A stretch of DNA of 46,673 nt from an uncultured bacterium (GTDB lineage Bacteria > Verrucomicrobiota > Kiritimatiellia > RFP12 > UBA1067): contig CACWIW010000055.1 in assembly GCA_902761035.1 (NCBI GenBank), positions 1-46,673 on the forward strand, in the 5' to 3' direction. Below are positions 8,103 through 15,200 of the stretch, one piece after another. How positions within the stretch are numbered: position 1 is the stretch's first letter; the number at the start of each line of letters is the position of its first letter. Position numbers and translations under genes: made by a program. The notes under the pieces are model-generated. The model was not told the DNA's origin. It saw nothing but the letters and a program-made list of their open reading frames with translations, and did not search any database.

Positions 8103-8825
8103 ATGAAGAAGAAAATCATGTTTGTCGCACTTGCAGTTGTTGCGATGGCGTGGTGTCCCACTGCGTATGCCGACGAGGGTAGCGATACAGTCGGATGGAC
8201 ACCGCTTGCGGTTGATATATGGACGTTGGGACGCACGAACGCGCACGTGATCGCTATTCCGCCGCGCGACTGGAATGTCGCTGGACTGTCACTTGGCGGA
8301 TTGCATCTTGGCGGGAACCGATCCGTGTATGGTGCGCAGATAAATCTTGTCGCCGGATCCGCCAAGTCGATGTATGGTGTGCAGGCGGGGTTATTGAATT
8401 TCGCCGAGGAATGTTGCGCGCTGCAGTCTGGTGCCGTAAATGGATTTGGCGATGGCATGGGTTTGCAAGTAGGCGCATTCAACGGCATAGAATGCACTGT
8501 CGCACAGTATGGCTGGGGTATGCAGACTGGTGTATTCAACTTCATGGACTACTGCCATGGTGCGCAGTTCGGACTTTTCAATATCATGAACAAAGGCGGC
8601 GGGGCGCTGCAAGTTGGATTTTACAACGGGCCGTTGGTGATTTGTGCCGGCGGGATAAACAGTGGAGCAGGGGTGCAGCTAGGTGTGTTCAACTATAGTA
8701 TCAAAGGCAGATATCTGCAAATAGGCTTCATAAACACTGCCGATGATTCCGATTGTTTCCAGCTTGGAGCTTTGAATTACCACAACAATTTCGTCACGCC
8801 GCTCGTGGGTTGGTCGTTCAAATAG
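8103..8825 (+). CDS. Secreted surface repeat protein (LA_2272-like)
   Basis: The start at 8103 follows GAGGAGCGGGAG and gives a Sec signal peptide (MKKKIMFVALAVVAMAW, cleavage near ADEG); an upstream in-frame ATG at 8052 would put an unlikely extension before it. The mature 220 residues are built from short repeats of the form GxQxGLxN: VYGAQINLV, MYGVQAGLLNF, GLQVGAFN, GMQTGVFNF, GAQFGLFNI, ALQVGFYN, GVQLGVFNY, YLQIGFIN, CFQLGALNY. Such repeats, spaced about 20-25 residues, are typical of LA_2272-type surface repeat proteins and probably form a beta structure at the cell surface. No catalytic motif is visible. Function unknown. Confidence 0.7.
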   Translation: MKKKIMFVALAVVAMAWCPTAYADEGSDTVGWTPLAVDIWTLGRTNAHVIAIPPRDWNVAGLSLGGLHLGGNRSVYGAQINLVAGSAKSMYGVQAGLLNFAEECCALQSGAVNGFGDGMGLQVGAFNGIECTVAQYGWGMQTGVFNFMDYCHGAQFGLFNIMNKGGGALQVGFYNGPLVICAGGINSGAGVQLGVFNYSIKGRYLQIGFINTADDSDCFQLGALNYHNNFVTPLVGWSFK

Positions 8826-8858
8826 GCTCGACACAGGAATTCTAAAGGAGGAGCAGAA

Positions 8859-9950
8859 ATGAAACGTCTAATGATCGTGATTGCGATGATGGTGCCGCTG
8901 ATGACACCAGCCAGCCTGTTCTCCGAACGATCTGGGGAGATTTTCCAGGCGACGCGGGAAGGGCCGGGTGAATTGGCGCTCGGATTGTTCTATGTTGGAG
9001 TGCTTATTCCGCCGGTTGGACTTGCAACGGTACCTGCCGGAATTGCCTTCGCTGCCGTGGATGAATTGGTCGTATCGCCTGTGGTCGATCTTTGCTGCCT
9101 GCCATACGATCTGGCGCAACCGCGTCATAGCTTTGTTCTGCGTGTGCGCGATGCGGACGGCAAACCTATTGCGGGAGCGCGTTTCTTCGCAAATATGAGT
9201 ACGCGCAGCCATATTGAGGACGTCGTACGCGAGACGACGGATGAAAACGGCGAAATCTTCGTCTCGAAATTGAACCATGTCTCGCTGAAACACGTGACGA
9301 TTTCAGCGGACGGATGCTATGATTACCGTGAATATGACGGTCCGTGGCATTGCGTCTACGAGAAACAACCTGGCGAAGACGGGAGAATCGTATTGGATTT
9401 CGTCATGAAGAGGAAAATCCGTCCAGTTGAGAAAGTCAAGGCAGCAATTGAAATTCCCGATTCCTTACGATGGCAGTCGGCTGAGCTGTTCTTTGACTGC
9501 GAGAAGGGCGATTGGCTGCCGCCATACGGAAAGGGAAAAACGCCCGATCTGAAGTTGACAAAGGCGTTTGAATGCAAAGATGATAAAAAGCCTCAGGCGG
9601 CATACCGGCAGACCATTCGAATTGAAACTGTTGGGAAGGGAAATGGTTTCATTCGCGACACGTGTAATTGGTATGATGGCATGCCGGGTATGTATCAAAT
9701 CCCCGCCACGGCGCAATTTGAAGATACACCGGAACCGGCCGTTTATTGTTGGTACTGGCATGGCGAGGGCTCGACGGGGTCAAAAGGTTTTGACGGATCG
9801 ACCTATTACTGCCTGAGGCTTCGGACTCGCTTTGCCGAAGACGGGAGCGTCATCGGCGCGCATTATGGAAAGCTCTTTTTCCACCATGGTGTCGGGAGCC
9901 TGGCCCAAACTTTGTTTGTCTGTGCAGAAAACGAGCTGCGGCTCGAGTAG
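8859..9950 (+). CDS. Secreted protein of unknown function with a carboxypeptidase-regulatory-like fold segment
   Basis: AAAGGAGG precedes the ATG. The first 20 residues are a signal sequence, and a hydrophobic stretch (about 45-75) follows. Residues about 87-180 (FVLRVRDADGKPIAGARFF through ENGEIFVSKLN) read like the Ig-like regulatory domain seen in carboxypeptidase-D-regulatory proteins, where a sequence D-x-x-G-x-P-I-x-G-A leads a beta-sandwich. The remaining 180 residues are Tyr/Trp-rich and unassigned. It lies in a run of envelope genes with good ribosome binding sites. I do not recognise the whole protein. Confidence 0.6.
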   Translation: MKRLMIVIAMMVPLMTPASLFSERSGEIFQATREGPGELALGLFYVGVLIPPVGLATVPAGIAFAAVDELVVSPVVDLCCLPYDLAQPRHSFVLRVRDADGKPIAGARFFANMSTRSHIEDVVRETTDENGEIFVSKLNHVSLKHVTISADGCYDYREYDGPWHCVYEKQPGEDGRIVLDFVMKRKIRPVEKVKAAIEIPDSLRWQSAELFFDCEKGDWLPPYGKGKTPDLKLTKAFECKDDKKPQAAYRQTIRIETVGKGNGFIRDTCNWYDGMPGMYQIPATAQFEDTPEPAVYCWYWHGEGSTGSKGFDGSTYYCLRLRTRFAEDGSVIGAHYGKLFFHHGVGSLAQTLFVCAENELRLE

Positions 9951-9979
9951 ATGACGTGTAAACTAAAGGAGGTCTAATC

Positions 9980-10879
9980 ATGTTGAAAACAGTTATGAAA
10001 TCATCCGGGAGGATTCTGGTCTGCGTCGCAGTCGTCGCGTTGCTGACGGGGATGGGGTGCATCAATTCGCTCATGTTCCACCCCGATTTTTGCAGGGGCG
10101 GATATGGCGAATCGACCGAAGGGTACGTGGACATCGGGACGAACGGCGTGAAGATCGCCGCAATCGTTCTGGGACCGGAGCGCGGCAAGAAGGCGATTCT
10201 GCGGTGCCACGGCAACGCGGAAGATGCCGCAAACTCGCTGTTCGCGCTCCGGTATCTCGCACGGCGCGGCTTCACGGTCGCGTGCGTCGACTATCCTGGC
10301 TACGGGCTGTCCGATGGCTCGCCGGACGAGGATGGCTGCTATCGGAACGTTCATCGTCTCTATGACTGGCTCATCGAGAAACGCGGCTTCAAGCCCGAGG
10401 ACATCATCGTCGATGGTTTTTCCATTGGCAGTGGTCCCGCGACCGAACTCGCCGCCACGAAGCCGGTGGGCAGACTCGTCTTGGAGGCGCCGTTCCTTTC
10501 CGCGCCGCGTGTGGTGACGCGAATACGCATTCTGCCGATCGATCCCTTCCCGAACCTCAAGATGATCAAGGACGTGAAGTGTCCCGTGTTGATCATCCAC
10601 GGAACAAAGGATTCGGTTATCCCGTACCGACACGGCAAGGAGCTTTTTAAGCTCGCAAACGAGCCCAAGCGCTTCATTTCGGTTCAGGGCGCGAACCATA
10701 ACGATCTCGTGTTCGTGATGGGCGCGGAACGGTATCTCAAGATGATTGAAGAGTTCGCACGGGGGGAGGCGGGCGAGGCGGGCGCGGAGGCCCGCCTGGG
10801 AGCTGCGGGCACGGAGGCCCGCCACCCCGATGTGGGGGATAAAGCCCGCCACCCCGATGTGGGGGCAGTAAAAGAATGA
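9980..10879 (+). CDS. Alpha/beta hydrolase lipoprotein (BEM46/YfhR-like)
   Basis: The start follows AAAGGAGG. The N-terminus has a lipoprotein signal ending in TGMGC. The core is a standard alpha/beta hydrolase: oxyanion region RCHGNAED, nucleophile elbow GFSIGSG (Ser148), Asp211 in HGTKDSVIPY and His240 in GANHNDLV. The family includes BEM46/ABHD13-like esterases; the substrate is unknown, probably a lipid or peptide ester at the envelope. The last ~40 residues are not part of the fold: they are translated REP-like hairpins (GAEARLG, TEARHPDVG, KARHPDVG), so the original stop has apparently been displaced. Confidence 0.85.
   Translation: MLKTVMKSSGRILVCVAVVALLTGMGCINSLMFHPDFCRGGYGESTEGYVDIGTNGVKIAAIVLGPERGKKAILRCHGNAEDAANSLFALRYLARRGFTVACVDYPGYGLSDGSPDEDGCYRNVHRLYDWLIEKRGFKPEDIIVDGFSIGSGPATELAATKPVGRLVLEAPFLSAPRVVTRIRILPIDPFPNLKMIKDVKCPVLIIHGTKDSVIPYRHGKELFKLANEPKRFISVQGANHNDLVFVMGAERYLKMIEEFARGEAGEAGAEARLGAAGTEARHPDVGDKARHPDVGAVKE
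10777..10866. repeat. REP-like hairpin cluster, family A (2.5 units)
   Basis: Unit: GGCGGGCGCGGAGGCCCGCC (stem of 7, here 10777-10796), then a variant at 10805-10823 followed by ACCCCGATGTGGGG (second small stem CCCC/GGGG), then a half unit at 10844-10866. The double-stem layout resembles REP/BIME elements. All are in frame with the hydrolase gene and form its C-terminal tail. The same family occurs at 12917, 14499 and 14937. Confidence 0.85.
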
Positions 10880-10892
10880 AAGGAGTAAAGTG

Positions 10893-12968
10893 ATGGGAAC
10901 GATTATTGGAATTGCATTGGTTCTCATTTTCATTGCGATGCCGTTTGTGACACTTGCAAAGATCTCTGGCCTCGCAACGGAAATACGGGAACTCAAGATG
11001 CTGTTGGGAATCCTGATCGATTCGCGTGCAAAGACGAAGGACAAGACTAACGTCGAGGTGGCGCCGAACGTCAAGAGCACGTCCGAGCCCGTGGCCAAGC
11101 CATTGGTGCCGCCACATGTGCCTGCGGTGATAACACCAAAAGAACAGGTACAACAGGAACCAGGGCCTGTGCCTGTATCTGCTCCGATGGCTGAACCAAT
11201 ACCAGAACCTCTACCAGAGCCTGAACCTTTGCCGGAGCCCGCACCTGAACCGATGAATCAGCCCGTGGTGCGTGATGAGCCGGAAATGGGTGTTTTCGAC
11301 ATCTTCTGGGCGAAGTTCGAGGACTGGTTCTGCGTGCGCGGGGAGTTCGCGCCGAAAGGGACCACACGGGAATTCGCCGTTGCGACGCGCTGGCTCACGC
11401 GCGTGGGCGCGGTGCTGCTCGTGGGGGCGATCGCCTACTTCCTCGTGCTGGCCATCGACAAGGGATGGATCGGACCGGTCCAGCGTGTCTACGGCATGAT
11501 GGCGTGGGGCGTGATCGGAACGGTGTTCGGCACGTGGCTGAAGCTGAAGAGCGAACGCTATGCGATTCTCGGCGAGGTATGCGCGGCGGTGGGGCTGGTG
11601 GCGCTGTATCTGTCGTTTGGGCTGGGACATCGCTACTTCAAACCGCCGGTGATCGCGTCGGGGTATGTCGCGTTTGCGGGTCTTTTCGTCGCCACGATCA
11701 CGGCGGGAGCGCTTTCGGTGCGGCTCAAGTCGCTCATGATTGCGGGCCTTGCGCTCGTGGGCGGGTTCCTCGTTCCGACGATCTGCAGCTTCACGGACCA
11801 CGACGTGCAGCTCCACGTTTACCTGTTCCTCCTGTCCGTTGGCACATGCGCGGTGGCGTGTCTGCGCGGGTGGACGCTCTACGGATTTGCGGGGATTGTC
11901 GTTTCCGCGCTTTTCTCCCAGGTGAAGTGCGGTTCATGCTTCCAGTGCAATGTGGCCGTCGCGTATCTGTTCTATGCGCTTGAGTACGCATTGTTCCTCG
12001 CGCTCACGGTGCGGGCGTCGGTGCGTGAAGGCAATGCGAACATACGTCCCTGCTATTGGGTCGCCGCCGCGATCGCGGGGGTGTTCTGTCTCTGCAAGTT
12101 GGGCACCATCGCAGAGGACCACTTCGCATGGCATGGCGCGTGGTCGCTGCACCATCTTGGGTGGGCGGTGGCGTTCGCCGTGTTGGCGGTTCTGAGCCGC
12201 CGCCGCAGGTGGGGCGGCACGCCGGTGTTCGTCGTGTTCTCGTGCGTGTGCGCGGCGTTTGCGCTCGGCACGGCATGCTTTGACTGGTGGCGCTTGAACA
12301 ATGCGACGAGCATGCTTCTCTTCTGCCTTTTCGCCGCGCTTCTCGTCGAACTTGGCGCACGGAGCGAGGACCGCACGCTTCAGGTGGCCGCATTCCTTGC
12401 GACGGTCGTGATGTCGTTCGCGGGATTCTTTTACTTTGCCATCAATGCGGAGAATGTCGGTGGCGGATATGCGCACGACTTGGTCGACCGCATGCAGTAC
12501 CTGTGGCCGGTGCCGGCGTTGGTGGCGTTCACCGGATGGCGTCTGGGCGAGCGGGCGTTTTGGGTTGGTTGGCTGCGCGTTTTGGCGTATCGAACGGCGG
12601 CGGTGTTGTCGTTCGTGATCCTGACGGCTGAAAGCCATTTCTTCGGACGCGAGTTTCTGCCTGTGCTGCGCGGCGGGTTCGTGACGATCGTGTGGGCGGT
12701 TGTGGCGTCGGCGTTGCTTGCTAGTGGCATCGTGCGTAGGGTCAAGGTGGCGCGTCTCGTGGGGTTGGGCGTGCTGACGCTGTCGGTGGTGAAACTGCTG
12801 TTTGTGGATACGGCGTCGCTGTCCACTCCCGGGCGCGTGGGCGTGTTTGCGGCGGTGGGCGCGTTGCTGATCGTGGGCGCGTTTCTATACTTGAAGTTCA
12901 AGGCGGTGTTTGAGGAGGCGGGCACAGCGGCCCGCCACCCCGAAGTAGAAGAAGGAGGAAAAGAATGA
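10893..12968 (+). CDS. DUF2339 polytopic membrane protein
   Basis: The ATG at 10893 is chosen over a GTG at 10890 because AGGAG lies 7 nt upstream of it. One membrane helix at the N-terminus is followed by a Pro/Glu-rich linker (about residues 55-125, EPLPEPEPLPEP), then the hallmark DUF2339 block (ATRWLTRVGAVLLVGAIAYF, then DKGWIGPVQRV) and about sixteen further hydrophobic segments. DUF2339 proteins are inner-membrane proteins of unknown function. The end of the gene carries a REP-like unit encoding GTAARHPEVEEG, and the stop overlaps the start of the patatin gene (ATGA), so the pair is coupled. Confidence 0.85.
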   Translation: MGTIIGIALVLIFIAMPFVTLAKISGLATEIRELKMLLGILIDSRAKTKDKTNVEVAPNVKSTSEPVAKPLVPPHVPAVITPKEQVQQEPGPVPVSAPMAEPIPEPLPEPEPLPEPAPEPMNQPVVRDEPEMGVFDIFWAKFEDWFCVRGEFAPKGTTREFAVATRWLTRVGAVLLVGAIAYFLVLAIDKGWIGPVQRVYGMMAWGVIGTVFGTWLKLKSERYAILGEVCAAVGLVALYLSFGLGHRYFKPPVIASGYVAFAGLFVATITAGALSVRLKSLMIAGLALVGGFLVPTICSFTDHDVQLHVYLFLLSVGTCAVACLRGWTLYGFAGIVVSALFSQVKCGSCFQCNVAVAYLFYALEYALFLALTVRASVREGNANIRPCYWVAAAIAGVFCLCKLGTIAEDHFAWHGAWSLHHLGWAVAFAVLAVLSRRRRWGGTPVFVVFSCVCAAFALGTACFDWWRLNNATSMLLFCLFAALLVELGARSEDRTLQVAAFLATVVMSFAGFFYFAINAENVGGGYAHDLVDRMQYLWPVPALVAFTGWRLGERAFWVGWLRVLAYRTAAVLSFVILTAESHFFGREFLPVLRGGFVTIVWAVVASALLASGIVRRVKVARLVGLGVLTLSVVKLLFVDTASLSTPGRVGVFAAVGALLIVGAFLYLKFKAVFEEAGTAARHPEVEEGGKE
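12917..12950. repeat. REP-like hairpin, family A (single unit at a gene end)
   Basis: GGCGGGCACAGCGGCCCGCC (12917-12936) followed by ACCCCGAAGTAG is a family A unit with one loop change and a degraded second stem. It lies in frame at the very end of the DUF2339 gene, just before the patatin ribosome binding site. Confidence 0.8.
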
Positions 12969-13759
12969 AAATCGGATTGGCATTGGGAAGCGGAGGTGCG
13001 CGGGGAATCACGCATCTCGGCGTGTGGCAGCGGCTGCAGGAGTTGGAAATCCCGATTCACTGCATCGCGGGCACCTCGATTGGCGCGATTGCGGGGTCGA
13101 CCATCGCCGCCGGTCGCGTGGACGAGGCGATTGCGTGGTGCAAGATGTCGAGTTGGAAGAAGCTGCCTGAGTTGGTCTTAGACCTGCCCACCATTAAAGC
13201 GTTGATTGCCGGGCGGAAAGTTGAGAAGAAGCTGCGACAGATCATTGCGACGGAGAGGTTCTCCGACTTGCCGATCCCGTTTGCGGCGGTGGCCACGGAT
13301 CTCAATACGGGCGAGGCCGTGGTGATGCAGGAGGGGGATTTGATCTCGGCCGTACGCGCGTCGATGGCGATTCCCGGCGTATTCAGTCCTGTCGAGCGGG
13401 ATGGGCGCGTGCTCATCGACGGGGGGCTCGTCAATCCGGTGCCGGTGTCGGTATGCCGCGCGCTAGGGGCGGATGTGGTCATTGCCGTCGATGTGAATCC
13501 CCTTGCTGATCCGGCGGAAGCCAAGCCGTTCAAGAAGCTGCACATCAAGGACGTGCTGCTGCAATCCTTCGGCATCCTGAACTACGAGTTGACGCGCCGC
13601 GAGTTCGCGGTCAACGGACCCGACGTGCTGATCTGTCCTGCAGTTGAGCATGTCGTGGCGCTTGACTTCCGGAATGCCAGACGTCTGGTCGAAATCGGCC
13701 GGCAGGCGGTCGACGAGAAAGTGGTTGAAACGCTGAAGGCGAAGAAGGAAAGGACGTAA
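12965..13759 (+). CDS. Patatin-like phospholipase (RssA-like)
   Basis: The 264-residue protein has the patatin catalytic set: oxyanion loop GSGGARG (residues 8-14), nucleophile motif GTSIG with Ser38, and the Asp of the dyad in DGG (Asp152, IDGGLVNPVPV). The length fits the small bacterial RssA/YchK group, which are cytoplasmic or membrane-associated Ser-Asp lipid acyl hydrolases. The start overlaps the preceding stop (ATGA) with AAGGAGG upstream. The stop codon lies at the edge of a 22-bp direct repeat that leads into the transposase gene. Confidence 0.92.
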   Translation: MKIGLALGSGGARGITHLGVWQRLQELEIPIHCIAGTSIGAIAGSTIAAGRVDEAIAWCKMSSWKKLPELVLDLPTIKALIAGRKVEKKLRQIIATERFSDLPIPFAAVATDLNTGEAVVMQEGDLISAVRASMAIPGVFSPVERDGRVLIDGGLVNPVPVSVCRALGADVVIAVDVNPLADPAEAKPFKKLHIKDVLLQSFGILNYELTRREFAVNGPDVLICPAVEHVVALDFRNARRLVEIGRQAVDEKVVETLKAKKERT

Positions 13760-13799
13760 ACATTTCTGATACAATTTGTAAACATTTTCCATACAATTC
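13756..13799. repeat. 22-bp imperfect direct repeat upstream of the RAYT gene
   Basis: Two adjacent units (13756-13777 and 13778-13799) agree at 18 of 22 positions; both begin GTAAACATTT and share ATACAATT. The first overlaps the patatin stop. A TTGACA follows at 13812. This could be an operator, or the left edge of a mobile unit, given ATTTGTGAACAAT repeats beyond the RAYT gene. Confidence 0.6.
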
Positions 13800-13893
13800 T
13801 GTTGAAATCATTTGACAGTTTAGGGGGTTATGCCGAACAATGGAATGTGGTAAGATTGAGGGCGTCAGGACAAAGAAGAAAGAAGGAAAACAG

Positions 13894-15117
13894 ATGGAAG
13901 AGATGAAATACAGGCCACAGTTGCGGCATGCGAATATTGACTATTCACACGGCACGTTTTTCGTGACGATCCAGGCGGCGTTCAACAAGACGATTTTCGG
14001 CGCGGTCGTGGGCACGAAGAGCGAGCTGAACGTGCTCGGGGAAGCCGTTGCCGAGTCGCTGCGCACGTTGGGCGACCGGTACCCGGGCACGGAGGTCATT
14101 GAGTTCGTGGTGATGCCGAACCATCTCCATGCCATCTTGCGGATTGCCCAACGGCAAGATAACCGCAAGCACCAACTGGGCTACGTGATCGGGCGGTTCA
14201 AGGGATGGATCGCGAAGGTCTATCGCGATTTGCGCGCGGCCGGGCGGGCCGTGAATGTGGGCACCACGCCCTGGCAGCGCGACTATTGGGAGAGGCTTGT
14301 GACGTCGGAGGAGAAGTTGCAGGCCTATCGGCGCTATATTCAGCTGAATCCGAAAAAATGGGCGAGCGATCGTTTCGGCCCGATGACGAGCTATGCGCTT
14401 GGCAACATCGCGCTGCTGAACAGGCGGTTTGTGGGTTTCGTGGCGTCGCAGGGGGTGTGCGCGAGTGAGTTGAGGCCGAGGTTGCTGTGGAGGAGGAAGG
14501 CGGGCGCGGAGGCCCGCCTGGGAGTTGCGGGCGCGGAGGCCCGCCACCCCGAAGTGGGGGAGTCCCGGGGTAATGGGGCGGGCGCGGAGGCCCGGCATCC
14601 CAACTATGATTTACACCCCGAGGTGGTGGTTTCCACTTTCACAAGCGCGCAGGAGAGGGCGGTACTGGGGAAGTTGCTGATGAGGGGACGTCGCTTTGTG
14701 CGAATCCATCCGGGCGGCATCCCGCCGAGGGAAGTGCTGGAACCTGCCGTTGTGCGGGCGTGTGAGCTGGGGAGCGGGCTTTTGATTTCGCCGGTTCCGT
14801 CCGGCACGGGACTCAACAAACAGCGCGCCATGCTCTGTAATGAGTATGTGCTGAAGCAGGCGTCCGAGGTGTGGGCGGGGAGTATCACGCCTGGGGGCTC
14901 GATCGCGTCGCTGGTAAAGGCGTTGGGGGCGTGGGGGGCGGGCGCGGAGGCCCGCCACCCCGATGTGGGGGGAGTGGCCAGCGAGGAAGGGGCGGGCGCG
15001 GAGGCCCGCCCGGGAGTTGCGGGCACGGAGGCCCGCCACCCCGATGCGGGGGGAGTGGCCACCAATACAAATTGCTATTTGTCATTTGTGAACAATGGTG
15101 GCAATGAAGATTTGTGA
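13894..15117 (+). CDS. RAYT (REP-associated Y1 transposase) with C-terminal DprA/SLOG-like domain
   Basis: The ATG at 13894 follows AGAAGGA and gives the usual RAYT beginning YRPQLRHANIDYSHGTFFVT; an in-frame ATG at 13840 has no comparable site. Residues 1 to about 190 are a Y1/HUH domain: the His pair is in MPNHLHAIL (His77, His79) and the helix WQRDYWERLV with NPKKW is typical. I do not assign the catalytic Tyr. Residues 202-236 are translated REP-like hairpins. Residues about 240-346 form a second domain (RGRRFVRIHPGGIP, ISPVPSGTGLNKQRAM, EVWAGSITPGGS) that resembles the Rossmann fold of DprA and other SLOG proteins; this is inference. Residues 348-389 are again REP-encoded. Family knowledge: RAYTs cut and copy REP hairpins as single strands. 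Confidence 0.82.
   Translation: MEEMKYRPQLRHANIDYSHGTFFVTIQAAFNKTIFGAVVGTKSELNVLGEAVAESLRTLGDRYPGTEVIEFVVMPNHLHAILRIAQRQDNRKHQLGYVIGRFKGWIAKVYRDLRAAGRAVNVGTTPWQRDYWERLVTSEEKLQAYRRYIQLNPKKWASDRFGPMTSYALGNIALLNRRFVGFVASQGVCASELRPRLLWRRKAGAEARLGVAGAEARHPEVGESRGNGAGAEARHPNYDLHPEVVVSTFTSAQERAVLGKLLMRGRRFVRIHPGGIPPREVLEPAVVRACELGSGLLISPVPSGTGLNKQRAMLCNEYVLKQASEVWAGSITPGGSIASLVKALGAWGAGAEARHPDVGGVASEEGAGAEARPGVAGTEARHPDAGGVATNTNCYLSFVNNGGNEDL
14499..14600. repeat. REP-like cluster, family A, inside the RAYT gene (interdomain)
   Basis: Three units: the full stem at 14499-14518, a stem plus ACCCCGAAGTGGGG at 14527-14559, and a decayed unit at 14577-14600. They are in frame and separate the Y1 domain from the DprA-like domain. 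Confidence 0.85.
14937..15060. repeat. REP-like cluster, family A, at the RAYT C-terminus
   Basis: Three stems (14937-14956, 14991-15010, 15019-15037); the first and third carry the second stem ACCCCGATGTGGGG or ACCCCGATGCGGGG, and GGGGAGTGGCCA recurs after each double stem. In frame with the RAYT gene, encoding GAEARHPDVGG-like peptides. Confidence 0.85.
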
Positions 15118-15122
15118 ACAAT
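15084..15122. repeat. 13-bp direct repeat ATTTGTGAACAAT x2 at the RAYT 3' end
   Basis: Exact copies at 15084-15096 and 15110-15122 overlap the last codons and stop of the RAYT gene, 26 bp apart. ATTTGTAAACATT at 13774-13786, before the gene, is close to it. The remaining intergenic sequence to 15200 is AT-rich and ends in AAGGAGAAAGGA before the next gene. Confidence 0.55.
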
Positions 15123-15200
15123 ACTCGATGGAGTGTTTAAGTTGTTTTTGAGTGATTGCTAAACGTTGTCAATCACCCAAGGAGAAAGGAAAGTGGTATC

